Below, piece after piece: positions 26,701-35,555 of a stretch of 64,000 bases of DNA; the first letter of the stretch is position 1; the number at the start of each line of letters is the position of its first letter. A model generated the notes under the pieces. That model was not told the DNA's origin, ran no database searches, and saw nothing but the letters and a program-made list of their open reading frames with translations. Origin of the DNA: Prevotella sp. (lineage in GTDB: Bacteria; Bacillota_I; Bacilli_A; ML615J-28; CAG-313); NCBI GenBank assembly GCA_023665755.1, contig JAMPDF010000001.1, positions 139,537 through 203,536 of the forward strand. Direction: 5' to 3'. The translations under genes and the position numbers were made by a program.

Positions 26701-27922
26701 TGCCATTGTATGGGTACTTACCTTCACTAGATTCATAATAATAGTGATATGTATTTTCAGATTCATCTAAGAAAACATATTCCCTAAAATAAATATAATT
26801 GCCTTGTTCGTCTTTTAAATAATTGCCATCTGCATCCATACCTGGGTAGATAAAATAGATTTTATTTGTATCTACATAATAATTATTTACACCTTGAAAC
26901 ACCAAACCATTTTCATTTGAAACCTTTTGTTGGAATACACGATGATAATTGGTGTATGCTTTTTGCAAGTAACTTGCCAATTCACGCATTTCGGTTTCAC
27001 TAATATCTTGTTTAGGTGTCCATTTTGCATATAGTGTCATATCGTCTGCTGGTGTAAGAGGAAACTTAGCTTGCTTGGTCAACGCGGCATCCGTATACCA
27101 ACTCGCAAAAATCGCATGCTCTTTTTCTGGTATAGGTGCAGTTTCTAAAGTTGTACCAACAAATGGTGATAAAGTACTTCCACCATTGGTATCAAACGTA
27201 ATAGTATACTCTTCTACTGTATCAGCATTTTTCCATTTTGCATAGAATATGGCATCGGCACTAACTTGATACGGAAAGGTTACCAGTGTATCAAAGGTGG
27301 GTTCTAAATACCATCCTAAAAATTCATCTCCAGATAAACTGGTTTCTGGAGCTGTCTCAATGCAAGTGGTATACATTGGTGCAATAGCAATTCCACCATA
27401 AGTAACAAATTGCACGGTAAACGCTGAATCTTCTTTTATCCAATTTGCAACAAGTGTAATATCTTTGCAAAGCGTAGTAGGTAACGCTGTAATAACCTGA
27501 TTTTCAAAAATCCATCCTTGTAAAACATAGCCTTCTTTAGTAGCAGTTGGTAAAGTTGGATAATTTTCAACATTATAAGTAGTTGGTGCATTAGCACCTA
27601 GTGTACCATCAAGCAATACATATTGAATTTGATAATCAATTGCTTTCCATTTTGCATATAAAGTTGTATTATTCTTCACCTTGTATGGAAAAGTAATTGC
27701 ATCACCCGTCAAATCAGCATGATCATACCATCCAACTAACTGATAACCTGTTTTTGTAGTAATTGGTGCACTAGTAACACCATTTGATGATTGCATATTC
27801 TCAATAACAGTGCCTCCATTAGTTTCAAATGTGTATGTAATCGTTTTTTTACATGCTGTTAATGTAAACAATAGTGCAATCAGAGTAAAAATTGTTATGA
27901 ATTTTCGATTGATTTGTCCCAT
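23732..27922 (-). CDS. Giant lipoprotein with four InlB B-repeats
   Basis: A 1396-residue lipoprotein (lipobox LTAC, Cys24). Residues about 28-305 contain four InlB B-repeats (endings LYAKW, LVANW, FYAKW, LYAKW), a fold typical of surface adhesins. The middle and the C-terminal end appear to carry about four copies of the roughly 200-residue Tyr-rich module also found at 1428 and 19864. Between them (about 1010-1170) lie two Fn3-like domains (QLATPTNPKVDSSAMVLTF). The ATG has GGAGG upstream and a very good promoter. Role unknown; binding to host or mucosal glycans or proteins is a reasonable guess. Confidence 0.83.
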   Translation of the reverse strand: MGQINRKFITIFTLIALLFTLTACKKTITYTFETNGGTVIENMQSSNGVTSAPITTKTGYQLVGWYDHADLTGDAITFPYKVKNNTTLYAKWKAIDYQIQYVLLDGTLGANAPTTYNVENYPTLPTATKEGYVLQGWIFENQVITALPTTLCKDITLVANWIKEDSAFTVQFVTYGGIAIAPMYTTCIETAPETSLSGDEFLGWYLEPTFDTLVTFPYQVSADAIFYAKWKNADTVEEYTITFDTNGGSTLSPFVGTTLETAPIPEKEHAIFASWYTDAALTKQAKFPLTPADDMTLYAKWTPKQDISETEMRELASYLQKAYTNYHRVFQQKVSNENGLVFQGVNNYYVDTNKIYFIYPGMDADGNYLKDEQGNYIYFREYVFLDESENTYHYYYESSEGKYPYNGKLYACYVTANPYTDGPDGEGTLDALFLEELLLLDASDFYPYEGKWYVKDEVANEIAKKILGDQDFISQTGNQYSAVTEAFKQFALTFDENGVLTHIDALSEMLYAEGSVLSGVLQYKYDVEYHFIIDEIDNISIPDESEMFQYNDTPSGLYPVLDENNAYRNQFVLDETIYTVSDLMQALANLQYYQAFYTLAANFNTQNFLYQEELIHVRNHLGKVDVVGSSNAGYYHYDIETGVTYYIVGNNVFADQYSYKNNYYYNQYLLEEAWALNVKVPTSNLSFLDVSQFTYSQEGHYFEFTGTKKEMLAMGRFIFGNLDYDLPPYYEYENYNYIRLYLHNGRLAKVVAASAVDVYDQDLYTPQYTEYYIKEVVLLTNEPDAFDFPVSTDTLVMPGEAKEDGTLDRLINAFEQMGDNYTYADVFKFVDTDEMYGIDDDIYRYDGAKAMVTSSYYYYKNGVPFVYSPSVGIEYEADNTWIKWGTPLLRLLETDWFYEGKDGNYYCKPEYLESCSEVLSRYSGSKAYLQNQSSTYQMAIHLDFIQLNMASGRIMSIYYAGVMTTTGLQGTYDQIFSGMGSFTNVGSTRVTMPAAIQEYDTTLPEQVRFYLDTPSDFSVTGEAVLTIPQPINVQGYYAYVYLNGTEVENSPFQVINGTEFKNLLADGTYTLKLMAYGDPNRYMDSLLSHEIEFVVSKYTQLATPTNPKVDSSAMVLTFEGVTGASEYVVELWLAGKRISLTTVTDTSFDLSGLAAGTYQIQIYAVGDNVTYRDSEKLSVQYTVTADGELSNLEKIYEALGGSFKVRNASTLYCDFDGVSRAFEYSFEYIYDALSKRGKLEIRLRDKASNYDYQNPYMHITVYYYIENGVDMAKYVVAHANGTTSTKTESNVLRPYALYQQVNQDAFVEDGKYYNLAETASEAYYANMSLLEEVFYAFDVKIKYQSLQFGYMNWNNPNEDMKLYIVQTFEDGSMAKQGVSIILIEDGMLAEDKGFEK

Positions 27923-27972
27923 TTTTTTCCTCCATTGTTTTTAATTATAATAAATTGAATTCTTTTTCTTTT

Positions 27973-28001
27973 ATTGTATCAAATTTCTGCTTTCTTTTCA
28001 A
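27973..28001 (-). promoter_or_regulatory. Sigma-A promoter for the 23732/19864 lipoprotein pair
   Basis: Minus-strand TTGAAA (27996-28001), 17-base spacer, TACAAT (27973-27978) with extended TGA. It lies just downstream of the nif3 terminator. Confidence 0.75.
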
Positions 28002-28020
28002 GAAATGAAAGTTATATTCC

Positions 28021-28054
28021 GAAAAAAAAGCCGATGAAAACGCTCTCAACGGCT
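28021..28054 (-). terminator. Terminator of the glyS-nif3 operon
   Basis: On the minus strand AGCCG pairs with CGGCT (28050-28054 with 28029-28033), extended by TGA/TCA, followed by a run of eight T. Confidence 0.75.
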
Positions 28055-28075
28055 AAAAAAATATTTTTTATTTTT

Positions 28076-28858
28076 TTACTTTATCCACCAAAAAGGTGCT
28101 TTTTCTGCTCTTGACACAACAATTTCGACACCTTCAAATAAGTGCTCTAACTTTTCTTTCAAATAAACTTTGCATAGTGCTTCTACACTATGACTGACCT
28201 CAATTAAGGCCAAATCATGCTCCATTGCATCAATTGCATAATTGTGTTTAATTTCACCTGTAATAAAACAGTCACAACCTGCTTGCATGGCTTGCTGCAT
28301 TTCACTACAGCCTGAACCACCTACAATACCTACTTTTTGAATCGTTTTAGCAGGATTCCCCACAACACGAACAGCTTCTTCTCCTAGTCTATCTTTCACC
28401 CTACGTGCAAACCTATCTAAATCAATTGGTTCAGTATACCCCATTCTCATAAAACAAGATTCATCTATTTCTGTTTTTATTGGCGCAATTTCACTTAATC
28501 CTATTTTTTCCGCTAACAAATCATTCATTCCCATCATAGCCACATCGAAATTGGTATGCATTGCATAAATATTCAATTGATGTGAAAATACATTATACAT
28601 TTTTTGACCTAAAACAGACTGATAGTCTAATGATACCATAGGAGTAAATAAAAATGGATGGTGAGTAAGAAGTAAATCTACTTGTTCTTCAAGTGCTTCT
28701 TGCACAACAACACTTGTTCCATCTAGTGCTATCATCATTTTATGAATATCGGCATTTTTATTTCCAAATTGCAAGCCAATTTTTCCTATATCAAAATGGC
28801 TTGCAAGCCGGCTTGGATACATTTTTTCTAATGTCTCAATGATTTTCTTTAATTCCAT
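28076..28858 (-). CDS. yqfO: Nif3-like dinuclear metal centre protein
   Basis: A 260-residue member of the Nif3/DUF34 family, annotated elsewhere as GTP cyclohydrolase 1 type 2 homologue; its true substrate is not settled. Metal-binding motifs: LLTHHPFLF, HTNFDVAMMGMND and the C-terminal VSHSVEAL. It is the short form, without the extra inserted domain found in the longer Bacillus YqfO. It overlaps trmK by 23 bases with a GAGG site inside trmK, the same pairing as in Bacillus. Confidence 0.92.
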   Translation of the reverse strand: MELKKIIETLEKMYPSRLASHFDIGKIGLQFGNKNADIHKMMIALDGTSVVVQEALEEQVDLLLTHHPFLFTPMVSLDYQSVLGQKMYNVFSHQLNIYAMHTNFDVAMMGMNDLLAEKIGLSEIAPIKTEIDESCFMRMGYTEPIDLDRFARRVKDRLGEEAVRVVGNPAKTIQKVGIVGGSGCSEMQQAMQAGCDCFITGEIKHNYAIDAMEHDLALIEVSHSVEALCKVYLKEKLEHLFEGVEIVVSRAEKAPFWWIK

Positions 28859-29516
28859 TTAGTACTTCCTCAATTTCTTTGACTTGTAAACATAGTTTTT
28901 TATAATCTTGACCAGACGAATCTATTGCCTGTATAATCACACTGAGCTCAGCGATTCTTCTGTTCAAATAGGCGATGAATGTATCATTTGGATGGCGAAG
29001 CAAGCAAGGGCCATACGCAATTTCTAGTGGGGATAAGGGTGAGGCATCCGCAGCATATTTCACTTTTAAAATTGGATAATACTTTTCTTTTTCCACTATC
29101 CACTGTTCATCTAAAATCACAAACGCATGTTTTGATAAATAAGCCCTAAGATGATCCACCTTGGTATTGGGTTGAAGGAGCAAATAATGCATTTTTTGCG
29201 CCTGTGCTATAGATTCGTCCAGAATGGATGCGATTAAATCGCCACCCATTCCACAAATACAAGCTACCGTTATTTCATGATCAATCAACGTTAAACCGCT
29301 TGCTAGTGTATATATGATATGAGCATCTTTTTCTACGGTAGAAAGATTGGCTTTTGCTCTAGCAAGTGGCATCTTTTTGTTGTCTACCAATTGAACATAT
29401 TGAACACCTTTTGCAATAGCAGCTTTTGCAAGATAGCCATGATCGCATCCCACATCTACAATTTTTTCATTTGGGCCGATATAATCTAAAACGGCCATTA
29501 ATCGTTTTGATAACAT
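28836..29516 (-). CDS. trmK: tRNA (adenine22-N1)-methyltransferase TrmK
   Basis: SAM-dependent Rossmann methyltransferase (226 residues) that makes m1A22 in tRNA. The SAM motif VDVGCDHGYLAKAA is at about 20-33 and the catalytic-site motif CICGMGGDLI at about 85. The helical C-terminal domain fits the family. The gene sits between rpoD and nif3, as in Bacillus. The ATG is preceded by AGAGGATTT and, farther up, an 18-bp palindrome. Confidence 0.93.
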   Translation of the reverse strand: MLSKRLMAVLDYIGPNEKIVDVGCDHGYLAKAAIAKGVQYVQLVDNKKMPLARAKANLSTVEKDAHIIYTLASGLTLIDHEITVACICGMGGDLIASILDESIAQAQKMHYLLLQPNTKVDHLRAYLSKHAFVILDEQWIVEKEKYYPILKVKYAADASPLSPLEIAYGPCLLRHPNDTFIAYLNRRIAELSVIIQAIDSSGQDYKKLCLQVKEIEEVLNGIKENH

Positions 29517-29536
29517 AAATCCTCTTATAATACAAA

Positions 29537-29554
29537 TGTAGGGTTAACCCTACA
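29537..29554. promoter_or_regulatory. 18-bp perfect palindrome upstream of trmK
   Basis: TGTAGGGTTAACCCTACA, centred about 30 bases before the trmK start. It could be an operator or an RNA hairpin. There is no strong T-run after it. Confidence 0.4.
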
Positions 29555-29651
29555 CTTTTTATCATTATAAATTTAGGCTAAAAATAGCCTAATAAGAATT
29601 TTGTGCTTTCTTGAAAAAATGCACAAGATCCTTCATTTCTCATTTTTTCAC

Positions 29652-29715
29652 AAGGCTATATACCTGTTGCCGTAATAAGCGATATGAAAAAAGATTAAAT
29701 TTCCTTTTCAGCCTT
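29652..29715 (-). ncRNA. Possible structured RNA between rpoD and trmK
   Basis: On the minus strand AAGGCT at the 5' side pairs with AGCCTT at the 3' side. Inside lie two further helices directly next to each other (GAAAAG with CUUUUUC, AUAUC with GGUAU), giving a possible three-way junction of 64 bases. It matches no RNA family I recognise. Two more hairpins follow before trmK. The gap 29517-29751 holds no gene. Confidence 0.3.
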
Positions 29716-29751
29716 TTATACCTCACAGCAATGCAAAAGATAAACCTATCT

Positions 29752-31020
29752 TTATTTTACGCGATGTTGTTCTAAACGCTTCAGCCTACTTGGATGGCGT
29801 AATCTTCTAATTGCTTTTGCTTCAATTTGTCTGATTCTTTCACGTGTAACACCAAACTCTTTTCCCACTTCTTCTAAAGTTCTAGGGCGATTATCATCTA
29901 ACCCATATCTTAAACGAATTACTTTTTCTTCCCTAGGCGTTAATGTCTGCAATACCTTTTCTATTTCCTCACGGTAAATCATATTTTGGGTATATTCAAG
30001 TGGATTGAGTGTCTCTTTATCATCAATAAAGTCGCCTAAACTAGAATCATCATCTTCACCTACAGTAGCATCAAATGAAATCGGCTCTTGCGCAATACGT
30101 TGAATGGTTTGAACTTTTTCGACTGATATTTTCATTTCTGCTGCAATTTCTTCTGGTGTCGGTTCACGGCGTTTCTCTTGTGTCAATCTTCTCGTTGTAC
30201 GAACCAACTTATTAATAGTTTCTACCATATGTACAGGAATTCGAATGGTTCTAGCATTATCTGCTATTGCTCTTGTAATTGCTTGCCTAATCCACCAAGT
30301 GGCATATGTAGAAAATTTAAATCCTTTAGTTGGGTCAAATTTATTTACGGCCTTCATCAATCCCATATTTCCTTCTTGAATAAGGTCTAATAAAAGCAAT
30401 CCACGTCCTAGATATTTTTTGGCAATAGATACAACTAGTCTCAAATTGGATTCAATTAAAATCTTTCTAGCTTCTTCTCCCGCTTCAATTTTTTGATTCA
30501 ATTCTTCCATTTCTTCTTCTGAAATTTGTTTTCCTTGTTTCTTATATGCATTGATTTTTTCTTGGCACATCAATGACTCTTGATACATCCTCGCAAATTC
30601 TGATTCTTGATTGATGGTTAATAAATCAATTTGTCCAATATCATGTAAATACATTTTCACAGGATCATCTGCAGAATAACCACTAGTCACAATATCTTCA
30701 AAGTCTGAAACTTTAATTTCACTATCTACTGCTGTGACCAAATCATTCAATTCATCATCTGTTTCAAGGTCTTCCACAAAAGCCTCAAAATCATCATCAA
30801 TAATTTCGGTCAACAATTCCTCTTCGCTTGGGACTTCTTCACTATTTTTGGTAATTTCTACCCCTTCATTGTCTAAATATTCTACCAAATCATCTAATAA
30901 TTCATCTGTAAGATTGTTTTCAAATATTTCCCCAATTTTTATAAGTGATATGTATTGATTTTTCTTTACATACTCTTTGATTTGATCAATTTGTTCTTTA
31001 TATAAAATCTCGTCTAACAT
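29752..31020 (-). CDS. rpoD: Primary sigma factor SigA/RpoD
   Basis: Housekeeping sigma factor (422 residues). A short acidic region 1.1-like N-terminus, region 1.2 (DDPVKMYLHDIGQIDLL), region 2 (DLIQEGNMGLMKAVNKFD, then FSTYATWWIRQAITRAI), region 3 and region 4 (TLEEVGKEFGVTRERIRQIE). It recognises the TTGACA/TATAAT promoters seen through the window. Its ATG abuts the dnaG stop (TAA-ATG), with GGGGAGG inside the dnaG end, the classic dnaG-rpoD coupling. Confidence 0.97.
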   Translation of the reverse strand: MLDEILYKEQIDQIKEYVKKNQYISLIKIGEIFENNLTDELLDDLVEYLDNEGVEITKNSEEVPSEEELLTEIIDDDFEAFVEDLETDDELNDLVTAVDSEIKVSDFEDIVTSGYSADDPVKMYLHDIGQIDLLTINQESEFARMYQESLMCQEKINAYKKQGKQISEEEMEELNQKIEAGEEARKILIESNLRLVVSIAKKYLGRGLLLLDLIQEGNMGLMKAVNKFDPTKGFKFSTYATWWIRQAITRAIADNARTIRIPVHMVETINKLVRTTRRLTQEKRREPTPEEIAAEMKISVEKVQTIQRIAQEPISFDATVGEDDDSSLGDFIDDKETLNPLEYTQNMIYREEIEKVLQTLTPREEKVIRLRYGLDDNRPRTLEEVGKEFGVTRERIRQIEAKAIRRLRHPSRLKRLEQHRVK

Positions 31021-32832
31021 TTAATCCTCCCCAGACACAATTTTTACTTGTCTTTTTCGAATAGTTTCAAACTTTTGAATATCTTCATTATTCTTCGACC
31101 CCATTGCTTTATTATAGAGGTTCGCCTGCGATAATTCGTGGACACAATCCTCAATGGCCTTCAAACACTGTTCAAACTCAGTATTATCATTGACATTGAC
31201 CATGGTATCTCTTAAAATGCGTTTAGCAAACGCAGTGTATGATTTCAATTCATTGCTCATGTCTAGTGACGCAGCTAGCATCATAAAATCTTCCTCATCC
31301 ATTTCATCGTTTTCTGCAAAATATATGCCCATTTTTTTGATGAAATCGAAATAAATTGAAAGCCTATTGTCAATATATAATGTACTTTCAAATTTTTCAT
31401 TAAAAGTTAAAAACTTTTTCTTGGATTCTATCATATGCCGAATCACAACATCATAAGCACGAAATACTCTTTTCTTAATTTCAATTGGTTTAGTGGAAAA
31501 TGTTTTTTCCACTTTTGGCATCACTTCTACTATTTCAGTCTCAGGTATATAAGTATAACTAACGCCAAAATCTTGCTTTAGTGTCTCTAATGAAATATCT
31601 AAATCAACGGCTAATTTTTTTAAAAAATGTTCAATAATTGTATTCTGTTTAGAAAAACGCAAAAATTCAAATACATTCTTTTTCAATTTTTCCATACTTT
31701 CTAAGTCACTTAATACTGTATTTTGAATAGCCAAATCATACAACCAATCATATACACTTTTTTCATAATGCTCAATATAACTCAAAAGCGCTTCATTACC
31801 ATATTTTTTGGCATATTCATCAGGATCTAAGTGATTAGGTAATACAACAGCTTTAGGCAAAATTCCAAAACGTGCTAGCAGACTTGCTGAGCGTTTCATC
31901 GCATGGATTCCTGCATCATCGCCATCAAAGCACAATACAATATTTTTAGTTACACCAAGCAATAATTGAATATGTTCTTTCGTAAGAGCTGTTCCCATTG
32001 TAGCAACACCATATCCAATTCCTGCTTTCATACAGGCAATAACATCCATAAAACCTTCTAAAAGCATCACTTTATCTTGCTTTCGAATTTCTGATAATGC
32101 TTCATAAAAATGATATAAAATTTGACCTTTATGAAAAATGGCGTTATCTGCCGAATTAATGTATTTAGCCTGATCAGAGGCCTGATAAATTCGACCACTA
32201 AACCCCGCAACTTGACCACTAGAATTGGTTACTGGAAACATAATTCGTTGTCGAAATACATCATATGCTTGACTATGAGCATCTAATTTTATGAGTCCAA
32301 GTTCAACCTGATCTAATTCTGGGCAATTTTTTCCCTTTAACGCTTGATACAAATAATCCCTTTCACTACTAGCAAGACCAATTTGTAGTGTTTCAATTAA
32401 GGCATCATCAATTCCTCGATCGCGCAAATAATTCTTAGCAATCAATCCTTCTTGACTATTGTTCAAATAGAAATGATAAAAATTGCTTGCTTCCTTCATT
32501 GTTTTGAATAATCGCTCTTGTTGAAGGGCTTCTTTACTTGTTTGCTCTGATATCTCGATTCCCAATCGTTTGGCCAACTGAATAGTAGCTTGATCCTCGG
32601 TTAAATGATGAAATTTTGAAAAGAAGAAAATGACATTTCCTTTGGTATTGCAACTAAAACAATTGAACATCTTCTTTTCATTATTTACACTCATTGATGG
32701 ATGCTTATCATCATGAAAAGGGCACAAACCAAAATAGCTACTTCCTTTTTTTGTAAGTGATACTACTTCACCCACAACTTCAACAATATTCGTCTGATCA
32801 ATAATCTGCTTTTTGATATGTTGTGGTATCAC
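31021..32832 (-). CDS. dnaG: DNA primase DnaG
   Basis: Synthesises RNA primers at the replication fork (603 residues). CHC2 zinc-binding domain: Cys37, His40, Cys58, Cys61. TOPRIM catalytic core: LLEGFMDVIACMKAG and CFDGDDAG. The C-terminal helicase-binding region is helical. The start codon is GTG at 32832, preceded by AAGGGG. It lies in the glyS-dnaG-rpoD operon, as in Bacillus. Confidence 0.97.
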   Translation of the reverse strand: MIPQHIKKQIIDQTNIVEVVGEVVSLTKKGSSYFGLCPFHDDKHPSMSVNNEKKMFNCFSCNTKGNVIFFFSKFHHLTEDQATIQLAKRLGIEISEQTSKEALQQERLFKTMKEASNFYHFYLNNSQEGLIAKNYLRDRGIDDALIETLQIGLASSERDYLYQALKGKNCPELDQVELGLIKLDAHSQAYDVFRQRIMFPVTNSSGQVAGFSGRIYQASDQAKYINSADNAIFHKGQILYHFYEALSEIRKQDKVMLLEGFMDVIACMKAGIGYGVATMGTALTKEHIQLLLGVTKNIVLCFDGDDAGIHAMKRSASLLARFGILPKAVVLPNHLDPDEYAKKYGNEALLSYIEHYEKSVYDWLYDLAIQNTVLSDLESMEKLKKNVFEFLRFSKQNTIIEHFLKKLAVDLDISLETLKQDFGVSYTYIPETEIVEVMPKVEKTFSTKPIEIKKRVFRAYDVVIRHMIESKKKFLTFNEKFESTLYIDNRLSIYFDFIKKMGIYFAENDEMDEEDFMMLAASLDMSNELKSYTAFAKRILRDTMVNVNDNTEFEQCLKAIEDCVHELSQANLYNKAMGSKNNEDIQKFETIRKRQVKIVSGED

Positions 32833-32864
32833 GCTGTACCCCTTTCTGATTTTTAAAATCGATT

Positions 32865-34232
32865 TTAAAATTTATCCCTAAAGAAATTCAATAATTCATC
32901 TATGTGAAGACGGGTTTGTTGCATCGTATCACGATCTCGTACAGTTACTGTTTGATTTTCTAATGTATCAAAATCAATTGTAATGCAATATGGCGTACCT
33001 ATTGCATCTTGACGTCTATATCGCTTTCCAATTTTCCCACTTGCATCATATTCACACACAAAATACTGACTCAATTGTTGATATAGTGCAGTTGCTTGTT
33101 CATTTAACTTATTTACAAGGGGAAGCACTGCCACTTTTACTGGGGCAACACGTGGATCAAAATGTAAAATTTCACGTGTTTCGCCATCAGGCAGCGTTTC
33201 TTCTTCATAAGCACTTGTCAATACAGCAAGTAGCAATCGTTCTACCCCTAGACTTGGTTCAATGACATAAGGTAAATATTTTTCACCTGTTTCTGAATCC
33301 AAATACATTAGATTTTCGCCTGAATGGTTTTGGTGCACACTCAAATCATAATTTGTTCTATCCGCAATTCCCCATAATTCTCCCCAACCAAAGAAAAATT
33401 GAAACTCTATATCCGTTGTTGCTTTAGAATAAAAACTAAGTTCTTCCTTGGCGTGGTCTCTTGTACGAATCAATTCTTTTCTAATTCCAATATTGGTTAG
33501 AAAATCAAGGCAAAATTGTTTCCAATAGTCAAACCATTCTAAATCTGTTTCTGGTTTACAAAAGAACTCTAGTTCCATTTGCTCAAATTCTCTTGTTCTA
33601 AATATAAAGTTACCTGGTGTAATTTCATTTCGGAAACTCTTTCCGATTTGTCCTATTCCAAAAGGTACTTTCTTTCTTGATGTTCGTGCCACATTTTTAA
33701 AATTTAAGAAAATACCTTGTGCAGTTTCAGGTCGCAAATAAACTACTGTTTTCGCATCTTCTAATACACCTTGATGTGTCTGAAACATCAAATTGAATTG
33801 GCGAATTTCAGTAAATTCACTTTTCCCACATGCTGGGCAAGCAATATGGTTGTCCACTACATACTGATACAATTGTTCATTCGACCAACCATCACCAGTT
33901 ACTTCTCCCTTAGTAAAATCTTCAATCAATTTATCTGCCCTATGTCTCGTATGACAATGCTTGCAATCAATTAGTGGATCGCTAAATCCGCCTACATGCC
34001 CAGTTGCCACCCAAGTTTGAGGATTCATTAAAATAGCAGAATCAATTCCCACATTAGTAGGTGAAGTCTGAACAAAGGCTTTCCACCATAATTTTTTCAA
34101 ATTATTTTTCAATTCTACACCTAGTGGACCATAATCCCATGTATTGGCTAGTCCACCATATATTTCACTACCCTGATAGACAAAACCGAGTTGTTTGAGA
34201 TATGCAACAAATTTTTCCATTGTTATTTCCAT
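32865..34232 (-). CDS. glyS: Glycyl-tRNA synthetase (single-chain type)
   Basis: Class II synthetase, homodimeric eukaryote-like GlyRS (455 residues), unlike the two-subunit GlyQ/GlyS enzyme of Bacillus. Evidence: N-terminal GFVYQGSEIYGGLANTWDYG, motif 2 FRNEITPGNFIFRTREFEQM, a CKHCHTRH/CPACG zinc-like insert, motif 3 EPSLGVERLLLA, and the C-terminal anticodon-binding domain. The start at 34232 has GAAGG upstream and a near-consensus promoter. No T-box leader fits in the short gap. Confidence 0.96.
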   Translation of the reverse strand: MEITMEKFVAYLKQLGFVYQGSEIYGGLANTWDYGPLGVELKNNLKKLWWKAFVQTSPTNVGIDSAILMNPQTWVATGHVGGFSDPLIDCKHCHTRHRADKLIEDFTKGEVTGDGWSNEQLYQYVVDNHIACPACGKSEFTEIRQFNLMFQTHQGVLEDAKTVVYLRPETAQGIFLNFKNVARTSRKKVPFGIGQIGKSFRNEITPGNFIFRTREFEQMELEFFCKPETDLEWFDYWKQFCLDFLTNIGIRKELIRTRDHAKEELSFYSKATTDIEFQFFFGWGELWGIADRTNYDLSVHQNHSGENLMYLDSETGEKYLPYVIEPSLGVERLLLAVLTSAYEEETLPDGETREILHFDPRVAPVKVAVLPLVNKLNEQATALYQQLSQYFVCEYDASGKIGKRYRRQDAIGTPYCITIDFDTLENQTVTVRDRDTMQQTRLHIDELLNFFRDKF

Positions 34233-34285
34233 ACTTTTTTACCTTCTTCCGTATTTCATTCGATTTTAACCCATTTTACTTATAT

Positions 34286-34314
34286 ATTATACCCGATTTT
34301 TCGTAAAATGTCAA
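34286..34314 (-). promoter_or_regulatory. Near-consensus sigma-A promoter for glyS-dnaG-rpoD
   Basis: Minus-strand TTGACA (34309-34314), 17-base spacer, TATAAT (34286-34291). Confidence 0.92.
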
Positions 34315-34346
34315 CGTTTATCAATTTATTTTCAAATTTTTTTCAT

Positions 34347-34386
34347 AAAAAAGAACTTGCTAAAGTTTTAATGTTCTTCAGCAAGT
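34347..34386 (-). terminator. Terminator overlapping the yqfD stop codon
   Basis: ACTTGCTGAAG pairs with CTTTAGCAAGT (34376-34386 with 34355-34365 on the minus strand) and is followed by a T-run. The yqfD stop lies in the loop. Confidence 0.75.
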
Positions 34387-35555
34387 CCAAATGAGCGAAA
34401 CTCAGCAATATTTCTATAAGAAGTAATCAAATATACAAACGTATAATCCATTTCCGACTCCTCATGATTTAAAAGTTGTATAGAAACGATTTTTTCCTTT
34501 TGATTTGTTCGTTCTTCTTCAAAATTTTGATATATATTGAGTTCTGATATTTTTTTGGCCTCTTCATAATTTCGTTGTATTTCCACCCATTTTTTTTCAT
34601 AAGCAATCCATTCAATGAGTTTAATTTTTTGAAATAAAGAAAAACGCTCATAGGATTTCTTATGTTCATAAGGAAAACATTTTTCATCACGCTCAAAAAA
34701 ATGATTGAAAAATTGAAAAGAATAGGTCTTTTTCTCCTCTCCTGTATAAACAAATGTTTCCTCTTTTTTGAATATCGTATACGATTCATACGTATGAACC
34801 TCACCATAAACTTCTCCTACTAATGGTACAAATTTGTCTTTGTTATACAGCGCGTCTTTATACTGAGTATTACTAGTTGCAAGTAGACTCCCCTTTCGAA
34901 CCACTTCTCCAATTTCGGCAATAGGCACACCTGCTTTTAAATCAATGGATGTAATTAATGCATCATATTTAGCTACATATTCACCATAAAGAGGTTGCTT
35001 GCTTTCTTCTTCAGCACTTACATCTTGATGCTCAATATCAATCCATAATTTGGCACCACGTTTTTGCACCCCTACATACGCATACTGATAGTATATAGTT
35101 CGTAATTCCTGTGACACTTCATTCACACTTTTGGTCAGATACAAATAAGGACCGATGCGCTTCGTATATTTCCTAACTGACCAATATACATTAGGATCTT
35201 GATTTGAACTTGCAAAATCAATTTCGCGAATAAAAATCTGATTGAGTAAAAAGATACTCAATAGAAAAAAAAGACCTATCCATACTATTTTTTTATGCAG
35301 AAAAAAAGAGGAAATAAATTTCTTTTTACGGTCTACAATAAATAGGGGAATCTCGTGTTTTTGAAGAGTATCTAGTGCTTTCTTATTGCACAAAAAGGAT
35401 ATAGTTTCATCATGAGCATGTAAATGATAAATAGACAACCCATTTAGTAAACCTAGATATTGTTGATGAATTTCAACATAAAATCGCTGGCTAGTTTTTT
35501 TCTTCGGCCTGGGCAAATTCCATTTTTTCAATTTTTCCTTCAATGATAATTTCAT
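34368..35555 (-). CDS. yqfD: Sporulation protein YqfD
   Basis: A 395-residue YqfD-family protein, known as a mother-cell sporulation protein needed at the engulfment/cortex stage in Bacillus. Features: a cytoplasmic N-terminal domain, one membrane helix (about 87-107) and an external C-terminal domain with the family hallmarks RIGPYLYLTKSVNEVSQEL and AKYDALITSIDLKAGVP. It overlaps the upstream yqfC by 65 bases. GGAGG sits only three bases before this ATG, so a nearby downstream TTG start is possible. It is normally followed by phoH, which is missing here. Confidence 0.88.
   Translation of the reverse strand: MKLSLKEKLKKWNLPRPKKKTSQRFYVEIHQQYLGLLNGLSIYHLHAHDETISFLCNKKALDTLQKHEIPLFIVDRKKKFISSFFLHKKIVWIGLFFLLSIFLLNQIFIREIDFASSNQDPNVYWSVRKYTKRIGPYLYLTKSVNEVSQELRTIYYQYAYVGVQKRGAKLWIDIEHQDVSAEEESKQPLYGEYVAKYDALITSIDLKAGVPIAEIGEVVRKGSLLATSNTQYKDALYNKDKFVPLVGEVYGEVHTYESYTIFKKEETFVYTGEEKKTYSFQFFNHFFERDEKCFPYEHKKSYERFSLFQKIKLIEWIAYEKKWVEIQRNYEEAKKISELNIYQNFEEERTNQKEKIVSIQLLNHEESEMDYTFVYLITSYRNIAEFRSFGLAEEH

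Noticed and set aside
34233..34367. T-box riboswitch upstream of glyS
   Set aside because: The gap is short, contains a standard promoter close to the gene, and shows no T-box sequence or leader terminator.
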